From contig JAGYXB010001325.1 of the NCBI GenBank assembly GCA_022495005.1, positions 62,001-126,000 on the forward strand: a stretch of DNA of 64,000 nt, given 5' to 3'. Shown one piece after another: positions 57,417 to 64,000 of the stretch. Source of the DNA: Rhyacophila brunnea. Its lineage: Eukaryota; Arthropoda; Insecta; Trichoptera; Rhyacophilidae. The first letter of the stretch is position 1; every line of letters starts with the position of its first letter. The notes beneath the pieces were generated by a model. It was not told the DNA's origin, did no database searches, and saw nothing but the letters and a program-made list of their open reading frames with translations. The position numbers were made by a program, and so were the translations under genes.

Positions 57417-57590
57417 TAAAATATTATAAAATACACTTTGTACTTAGATACTACTTAAATATAAAATTAAAAAAAACTAAGAAATTATATTTTTTTAAAT
57501 CATTAGTTTTACATACCTACTGTCATACAATCTAAGCATACTACATCAATATTATCAATATTATTTATTTCAACACTATAAAATCCACTT

Positions 57591-58234
57591 TTACCGATTA
57601 CGCATGCTATTAGCGAGCGCACTTATTTTTTTAATAGGCGTATTTTTCGCATTTGTTTTTAAATTTTTCCGTTCTAAATTACTATTATTATCATGGGTTA
57701 AATTATTATCAGCTTCGATATACATTCTACTCACGGTTCGAAGCGGCTGGTCAGCGGCTGAGGTCGTCTCAAAGCCTTCGTGACCCCTGGTTTCAGCTAC
57801 TCTTACCTCACAATCATTCATCGCCTCATTGTTTACATTTTCTTTAGAACTTTTAACACTAGACATAGTTATTGCTTCGGATGCTTCGCCGAGTGGTTGT
57901 TTCCTACGTTTTTACACCTGCAGGCGGTGATATTTACATTAGCTTGCTTACAAATTGACAGCGAGGGGCTATGTACCCCGTCCCACTTGTCCGCGCTCGA
58001 AAGCTTACTGTAATTACTGTATGGCTTGTACGAGCGTGACACTTCACCGCCGTTCGCCTTAAGCTGAGGTACTTTACTGGTGCCGCGGTCAGTGTTTAAA
58101 TTGTCTGTGACCTGAGCGAGTAATGAGTTTTTAGTTTTATTTGAGGTCAATCGGGAAATACCACTAGACGATGTGTCGCGAAGGTGCATTTTATTTTCAC
58201 TTTCTCCTAACACTGTCACTGTATTTACAGCCAT
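57591..58234 (-). other. Two unrecognised open frames downstream of gag
   Basis: Minus-strand frames at 57869-58234 (MAVNTVTVLGESENKMHLRD ...) and 57591-57866 (MSSVKSSKENVNNEAMNDCE ...) are polar, Ser/Asn-rich and without a known motif. They follow the gag frame on the same strand but show no protease (DTG/DSG) or RT blocks. They could be retroelement-specific or chance frames. Confidence 0.3.
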
Positions 58235-58434
58235 TGAAGAGAGTCCTGCCTTATAACTTTTCCAGCTATCTTAAGGATGTCCTGGCTGTAGTTATTTTTC
58301 CCACTTTTATACACCGGTTCTCGTACGAGCATTGTAAGAAAGTCTCGCGCGGCGTCGCTTTTGTAAACGCCGCGTGCAGCAAGTCGACTGCCGTCTGCGA
58401 GCCTTAGAGGTCCGCCGAATCCTGCATCTGATCT

Positions 58435-59472
58435 TCATTCTCGCGGTGTCTCCTGCCTCTGCTGGATTCTCCTCTTCAGCAACTCGCACGCAGAATGTTC
58501 ATGGTACTCTGGGCAGTAGTAGCACTTCCTGGTCCCTCCGGCATCGGCGTAACCTCCACGGCCACGGGTTCCATAGTAGCCACGTCGAGGGTATTGGCCC
58601 CGGTGTCCGTAGCTTGTCTGAGGCATCTGCTCTTCCGGGTTTGCAGTGGGCGCATTTACCTCCTTTGCGGGGAGTGGTGCGGTGCGTGTCTGAAGTCCTT
58701 CTGTAGGGCGTGGCCTCACACGCCCTCCAGATTGTTCTGGTATTGTCGTCTGGCTACACTGACATGGACAACCGCACGCTTTTTGGTCGTTTTTCTGAGG
58801 GGTCGCCGGTGTAGCGAACGATTGGATAAATTTGGTTGGCCGGAGGTCACGGACAACTTCTAGGAGTTCATCTAGTGTCTTCCACTTCCCTGGCCCCACC
58901 CATAGCTGTATTCTCTCCGTTAGTAGGCTGAAGAATATGTCAGCCAGGTCTTCGGAGCTCGCTTTAGGCATTAATACCTTGGCGAGGTCTCTCTTATTTA
59001 GCAAAAAGGCGTACGGATCTTCGTCTTGGCGCTGTTCTATCTTCTTTAGCTCATCTTCTTGAGCTCTCCTCCTGGCAGGTGATTCGAAGTGCCTGAGGAG
59101 TCTGTGGGTGAAAGCTTCCCAACCATCGTCGGGGGTGACAGTTTTGGCCCATAACTTGGCCTCGCCTTTCATTTGTCCCAACGCGAGCCCAGTCCAGTTG
59201 TTTTCTGGAGTCTTGGCAGCGTGGAAGTACTCCTCGCATCCTGATAAGAATGTAATGACCCTGTATTTAGGATTTCCTCCAAAGGTCACCACTAGCTCCG
59301 GTTTGTGTGTCCACGGTTTGTAGATTTGTAGTGATGATTGTTTGTCAATCGGAATTATACTTGGTGTCATTACTTCTGTACGTGGGCTATCAGCAGTGAG
59401 CGGGTGTATCGTTTCAAAGGTAGGCGCGAATACACTATCTGTGGACACTGTTTCCGAGTCATGATCAGCCAT
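58435..59472 (-). CDS. LTR-retrotransposon gag, intact frame
   Basis: An uninterrupted 345-codon frame starts MADHDSETVSTDSVFAPTF. The capsid-like centre has KYRVITFLSGCEEYFHAAKT, ENNWTGLALGQMKGEAKLWA and DGWEAFTHRLLRHFESPAR, the retrotransposon gag fold (like Retrotrans_gag). The C-terminus is Arg/Gly-rich (GHRGQYPRRGYYGTRGRGGY) and ends in a CCHC-like CYYCPEYHEHSAC. It would assemble particles and bind RNA. No protease, RT, RNase H or integrase follows, so the copy is deleted 3' of gag. Frame integrity suggests youth or selection. Confidence 0.8.
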   Translation of the reverse strand: MADHDSETVSTDSVFAPTFETIHPLTADSPRTEVMTPSIIPIDKQSSLQIYKPWTHKPELVVTFGGNPKYRVITFLSGCEEYFHAAKTPENNWTGLALGQMKGEAKLWAKTVTPDDGWEAFTHRLLRHFESPARRRAQEDELKKIEQRQDEDPYAFLLNKRDLAKVLMPKASSEDLADIFFSLLTERIQLWVGPGKWKTLDELLEVVRDLRPTKFIQSFATPATPQKNDQKACGCPCQCSQTTIPEQSGGRVRPRPTEGLQTRTAPLPAKEVNAPTANPEEQMPQTSYGHRGQYPRRGYYGTRGRGGYADAGGTRKCYYCPEYHEHSACELLKRRIQQRQETPRE

Positions 59473-59646
59473 GGTCAGGTTTGCTAGAGCTTCTAGAGTT
59501 GATGAGGGCGGCCCTTGCTTTCGAGCGTGTCAGCATCGGCCGTGTGCACTTTATTTTATTTTAAAAAAATTAAAAAAAATATTTTTAATTGTTTTTTTTT
59601 CGGTCCTCATGGTTGAGGGGTCGGCAAATCCATACAATTTACTGAG

Positions 59647-59664
59647 CCACTGAGTTGGGCGCCA
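59647..59664 (-). promoter_or_regulatory. Probable retroelement primer-binding site (tRNA-Lys type)
   Basis: On the minus strand the sequence reads TGGCGCCCAACTCAGTGG. Its first 11 bases match the 3' end complement of insect tRNA-Lys, the primer used by gypsy-type elements. It lies 175 bp upstream of the gag ATG, where a PBS is expected. A matching LTR beyond 59665 was not delimited. Confidence 0.6.
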
Positions 59665-59775
59665 TTGACATATCTGGGGGGTGTCGGGTAGCTCAGGTGG
59701 TGGTGTTTATCGCCCCTCGATAGTACAAAAAAATAAAATTAATGTATATTGTTTTTTTTTTTTTTTAGTATATTG

Positions 59776-60050
59776 TTGCTTATCAACGTATTTTAATATT
59801 TGTTACATTTGAAAATATGTTTATCCACAATAAAATTAACTCCTTCAGAATATTGAACAAAGTTGGAGACCACTGGTTAATATTATATTGATCGCTCGTC
59901 AGCGTATTTTAATATTTGTTACATTTGAAACTATGTTAATCCACAATAAAATTAACTCCTTCAGAATATTGAACAAAGTTGGAAACCACTGGTTAACATT
60001 ATGGTTCGCTCATCAACGTATTTTAATATTTATTTATTAAATTTGAAACT
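59776..60050. repeat. About 115-bp tandem repeat, 2.4 copies
   Basis: Blocks TATTTTAATATTTGTTACAT, CCACAATAAAATTAACTCC and TTGAACAAAGTTGGAGACCA recur at 59783, 59899 and 60013 (third copy partial). It sits where the LTR of the minus-strand retroelement might lie. Confidence 0.9.
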
Positions 60051-60535
60051 GTTTTTTTTTCACAATAGATTGGCTTTATAATCTTATTATTTATTCACAT
60101 TAATAATATTATCACTTAACTTAATCGCCGGTATTCGCTTACAGTAATTTATACTTAAATAATCAACACGATTATTTACTACAGAAAGTAATTAAATTAT
60201 GAATTGTCAATGTATGTTACGTGTCATATGTCACCGGGACTTATTTGTTTACGCGGCAAGTGTGCAAAATGGCCGCGGTGTTTGCGTTTTATTTATCTTT
60301 TTTTTTTTCTCGGAGACAACATACGTGGTGTCTCTTCGAACGGCAATTTATAACTGTTTTATTTAAATAAAGGGGCGGTCTCTTAACATGCAGCGGCCAT
60401 TGCAAAGTTGTGCACACAAATTGACGCCGGTTGTCCGGAAGTACTTTGTCAACAGCGGCGTCATATTGACGCCGCTTGGGACAATGCAAGGTCAGAATGA
60501 AAATATATTGATGTGCTCTGATAAATTAGAAGAAT
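60051..60535. other. No gene recognised
   Basis: A GC-richer patch near 60240-60490 (CGCCGGTTGTCCGG, GGCGTCATATTGACGCCG) contains a small inverted repeat. It could be the end of a degraded transposon. No coding support. Confidence 0.4.
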
Positions 60536-61165
60536 TCAAAAATTTTGGCAGAATGAGTTAAGACAAGGATCTCTACAAATATTCCAAAGGAACTCCAATG
60601 GGTTAATAATTGGAATACTTAGATCATACGAATAGTACATTCGAGTCTGCGGAAACTTCAACATACCCATCATAATTTGGATGCCGCTGAATACAATCAA
60701 TTCTTTCAAATTTGTATTCACCGACCGCAATTCCCTTTTTTGGGCTGAATATAAATTTGTTTTCTCAGCTATTTGTTGAAAGAAAGCAAGATTAAAATGC
60801 TCAAAAAAGGAGCTGAGGACATTGTCGGTGACATGTCCTCTCGTCAACAGGCTAAAGTAACATTTATTCGCAGACATGATTCTCTTGTTGATTTCTTCTG
60901 TAATATCATTATGTCGAGTTACAAGAGAACCAAGGTATATGAAACTGTCGACCGTATCAAACTTGTATGCACCAATATCTAACTTTGGTGCGCCTTCTCG
61001 TGGTGTGACATAGACAGGCATGTATTTAGTTTTTGCCTCGTTTATTTGTCAGCCCATTCTTTTGGCAGAGGCTTCTAGTGCTATGAATGCTTTTTTCAGT
61101 GCCAATTCTGATATGGCAATGATGTCGATATCATCGGCATACGCCAGCAGCTGCACAGGCTTAGT
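60536..61165 (-). pseudogene. Chimeric frame: RTE-type RT fused to piggyBac-like fragment
   Basis: The minus strand starts LLAYADDIDIIAISELALKK, containing the RT catalytic YADD, then KRMG-stop, then MPVYVTPREGAPKLDIGAYK and SFIYLGSLVTRHNDITEEIN and CYFSLLT, the thumb region of RTE/Jockey-like RTs. From about 60.84 kb it changes to FFEHFNLAFFQQIAEKTNLY, SVNTNLKELIVFSGIQIMMG and MLKFPQTRMYYSYDLS, the N-terminal domain of piggyBac transposases (..NLYA.Q....T..E...F.GI.I.MG..K.P....Y.). The two parts share one open frame of 161 codons (60536-61021). Each is truncated. Confidence 0.75.
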
Positions 61166-61509
61166 AAATATATAATTTTTTATCGTGAATATTTTACAAA
61201 AATTGTCTCGTAATAAATTATACTAATGGTTTTATAAATGCGTTTAAAAATTAATAAACGTAAAAAATCTTAACACCACTGCACAGTTATGTAGCGAAAT
61301 ATGACTATATTCTAAAACATTAGAGCGAGAGGTTTGAAAGAATACTATTTTATGTAACAAAAATACTTTATGCAGTCATCAAATGTTTAAAATAATATAA
61401 AGGATAATAAGGCTTCAAAATTATATAAATAGATTATCTACAACGTTTAAGGAGTGTCCAGGATCATGGTTTGAAAATACAATAAAAACTCAATTTTGAC
61501 CTCTGACGA
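61166..61509. other. No gene recognised
   Basis: AT-rich, no motif. Confidence 0.4.
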
Positions 61510-61875
61510 GCACGTGGGCCGTTAAGCGTTACATATTTTGTTTTAACAATAAGTTTCGCAGGTCCGTACATGTTGGAAAAAGGACGCTCACTAACTTTTT
61601 TCTCTTTTAAAACTTTGCGTACCCGCCATTCCACAAAAAGGACTCGTGATTGGCCAAATTTTATGCATGATTTTGGATTTGGCGAATCCGAGGACCACTC
61701 GGCAGAGCCAGAATTTTCGTAGCCGGCAAGTCGCGGCAAAATTTATTATTTTTGAATCCTTATATTTAGTCTTAAAATTATCTCTTTCATCCATCATCAT
61801 TTTTACTTTTTTAAATTACATTAAATTTATCTTAATTACACCTCCGCCCAATATGCGATTTTCACACACCGGACG
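61510..61875. repeat. Interspersed repeat family, copy 2
   Basis: Same family and orientation as 1621-2050, sharing TTTCGCAGGTCCGTACA and AATTACACCTCCGCCCA. It lacks the first 100 bp of copy 1. It runs on into ATTTTCACACACC, also shared. Confidence 0.75.
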
Positions 61876-64000
61876 AAGGCCTTTACCTATGAATAAAAAA
61901 TACTTACGTGGTTGAGCAAGGAATCAGATTAGATGTTTTATGAAGCCGTTTCTAGAGGTCAGGGTTACGTTTCGACTTACTACTAAATGATTATTTTACA
62001 CCGGGAGAAGCCCGCCTGTAACAGGGGTGTATCAATTCGCCCCATCTGGATTAAAGTCGAAAGGTACGCCCTGATCTCATCGGCCAACCATCCAATTCCT
62101 TGTTCATCCGTTAAGTACATGGCATGATAACAGTTTATAAAAAATTCAACTACAATCTAACTATTCTAACAAAAAAAAAAAACAACTAACTTTACGTATT
62201 GTTTCTATATTTATTTTAATTACTATTTTCCTGCTCAAAGCAATGCTCCTGAATGAGTCAGAGTTTGATGTATTTTCCTTTCTTATTATCATTTGTCATA
62301 ATTTATTATTATTTTATTTTTCTCCTGTAATGTCATGCGTTTATTTTGTTTTCGTAATGTTTTTGTTATTCTTCTCGTTCTTTTATACTAGTCAGCGGAG
62401 GGGTCGTGGAGCTATAGTCTTCGACTCTTGGGCTGTCCAGTTTTTTTGTATTCCGAGAGGCTACATTTGTAGACGTTTGGCCCTCGTTCGGAATTATTAT
62501 TTCGTGTTAAGTTTTTCTTCTTCTGGTGCAATAGGAGCGTACCTCGTTTGGCGTCGTCTGCCTTTGCAACCAGGGCGTGGTAGTGGCGTTACTATTGAGC
62601 CAGGCTCGTATCGAGCAGCGGATATCCTTCTGTGGAAAGTTTTCCACTCATCTGCTGGTCTCTGGAGTATCACCTCATAGATGGACAGGTACTGTGTCTC
62701 CATCTGTTCCTATTACTGCGGGCAAGGCATCGTATAGCGGTACAACGGCCAGGCTCGTTGACGGCGGCACGGCTTTCTCACAGGTACTAGGATGGTTTTT
62801 CACAATAAGTATCCATTTCCATTTCTTCTTCTTTCTTTTCTTTGTAGATGGTTACACTTCGGAGGTACCTCTTGTTGTTTCACGATATCTTTCAGGCGTC
62901 ACGTCCCTAGCCTCCTCATGAACCTGCGACGAGAAAGGAGAGTGCGCACTCTCCACACCATCAAGCTCTGGTATCATAAGTTGCTCGGTTACGCTGCCTT
63001 CAGATTCGCTCACTTCGAGAGGGGACCCTCTTAGTACTTCCAAATTGTCTTCATCTGTATTTATTCTTTTTCTTTCTTTAGTGATTTATTCGTTTATTAG
63101 ACTTCATTGTACTTTAAATTTATTCGAATTTACATTATTAATTACTCCTACCCCATACATTAAATAGCTACTAATTTTATATAAAATCTTCCCATTGTAC
63201 TTATGGCACTTACTATCACATTTAATATTTTACCCTAATACCCATAAATATTGTGCAACATTGTATCGACTGTATAAATAACATTGATATTAAAAATTGA
63301 AATATTCCACCCTCTCATTATATTTATTTACTGAATCAGTAAACTTAAAACTGTGTAATTAACTTTATTTTTGGTGAAACCCGTTTTATTTAAAAAAAAT
63401 TTGTTATTTTTCTTTTACGCGCGTATGCGACTCGATTTTCTGCCGCGCGTCTCTAAGTTTCTAGTCCAGACGGTTTTTTATGTTTTTCGCGCCCGATCCC
63501 GGCGTTATCGCGTTTAGTCGACATGTCATCCGATTCCAAAGGCGCGCCGATTTTCAGTGCCTCTCACGTTTTATTATTAACATTTTTTTTTTTTTATCAC
63601 AAGCATACAATCTCTACTTTCATCCTCTTATACCTAATTTTAACTTATTATTAAAATTTCACTTATCAACTATAATATACACTTCGTAAAGTGATGCCGT
63701 ATTATTCCCGTTCCGTTTTCGCTGTGTTAAATTTACGATTGGTAATTTGTAAAGAAATAATAGTGACGGTCGTATACTATTTTCTTCGTTTCTCTTTGGA
63801 TTCAAATTATTAACACGGCGTAACTTTGAAACAGGTTTCGCGCTACTGTAGAATATCCTTTCTTTCCCGTTTATAAAATTGTTTGCGTTTTTCAATGTTA
63901 ATGTTTTCGAATTCATTCATATTTACTTTATTTGAACGGAAAGAATTGGCGTCACTTGGCGAAATGTTATTTTTAAAACTAGAATGTACATTTTTCGTAC
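61876..64000. other. Unrecognised open frames in AT-rich DNA
   Basis: Minus-strand frames at 62497-62703 (RPADEWKTFHRRISAARYEP ...) and 62852-63043 (MEVLRGSPLEVSESEGSVTE ...) look coding-like in composition, and the second is acidic. I cannot place either in a family. From 63.05 kb to the end the sequence is AT-rich with no supported gene. Confidence 0.35.

Noticed and set aside
57247..57429. 60-codon frame at the Helitron end
   Set aside because: It lies in the conserved noncoding 3' terminal region of the Helitron.
59687..59730. A-box-like TAGCTCAGGTGG
   Set aside because: No B box follows at the expected distance, so no tRNA or SINE head is supported.
62243..62680. 145-codon plus-strand frame with hydrophobic N-terminus
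   Set aside because: Composition is typical of AT-rich DNA read in the T-rich frame, and the opposite strand looks more coding-like.
1..64000. Horizontally acquired bacterial or viral gene clusters
   Set aside because: No operon-like spacing, ribosome-binding sites or bacterial or viral protein families were seen; all recognised proteins belong to eukaryotic mobile elements or aprataxin.

Overview
The window is eukaryotic and almost certainly insect nuclear DNA. The evidence is GT..AG introns, tRNA-derived SINEs, R1/I-type and RTE-type LINEs, PIF/Harbinger, hAT, mariner, Tigger, piggyBac and Helitron pieces, and a DIRS-type retroelement. The low GC content and the many short TAGGTA/TACCTA runs suggest a hemipteran such as an aphid, but that is inference. 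Only one host gene is recognised with confidence: an aprataxin (APTX) homologue at 45.4-46.9 kb. It has a consistent intron and a normal C-terminus, but two in-frame stops in exon 1. The rest is a dense, nested mobile-element landscape in which nearly every coding stretch is a broken transposase or retroelement protein.

Layout. 0-9 kb: a Tigger relic, a hAT MITE, a TA-flanked transposon with a DUF7869-like transposase (carrying a SINE and a 300-bp palindrome), a tandem array, a CAGTGTTGCCA-type hAT, and the RNase H end of a LINE. 9-18 kb: AT-rich DNA with a TTAT-flanked TIR element, a minus-strand Helitron built of about nine 110-bp units, a LINE tail, a MITE, and a TIR element that repeats GGGTCACAGTGGATCA. 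18-28.4 kb: partial and deleted PIF/Harbinger copies, CpG-rich segments, two hAT insertions with perfect 8-bp duplications, an RTE relic and a second copy of the 5.6-kb array. 28.4-36.3 kb: two copies of one element (called U here) lying head to head as a giant inverted repeat. One arm holds a hAT with another hAT inside it; the other holds a 3.9-kb 5'-truncated R1-clade LINE.

36.4-40.3 kb: a minus-strand DIRS element with gag, RT/RNase H and tyrosine recombinase, inverted termini and an internal complementary region. 40.5-41.5 kb: two more hAT elements and a 120-bp tandem duplication. 41.6-45.1 kb: a nearly complete PIF/Harbinger element whose MADF and transposase genes are interdigitated on opposite strands. 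45.4-46.9 kb: APTX. 47-53 kb: mostly AT-rich, with a Tigger-type end, a SINE and an internally deleted Tigger. 53-57.4 kb: a mariner with TA-flanked ends, then a PIF transposase C-terminus interrupted in its last codons by a deleted Helitron. 57.6-60 kb: an LTR-retrotransposon gag with a likely tRNA-Lys primer-binding site. 60.5-61.2 kb: an RTE/piggyBac chimeric ORF. The last 2 kb holds nothing recognised.

The elements do not form one pathway; the structure is a stratified insertion history. Because several elements have intact target-site duplications and related empty sites are present in the same window, much of the insertion order can be read directly. I saw no CRISPR array, operon, rRNA or functional tRNA gene.
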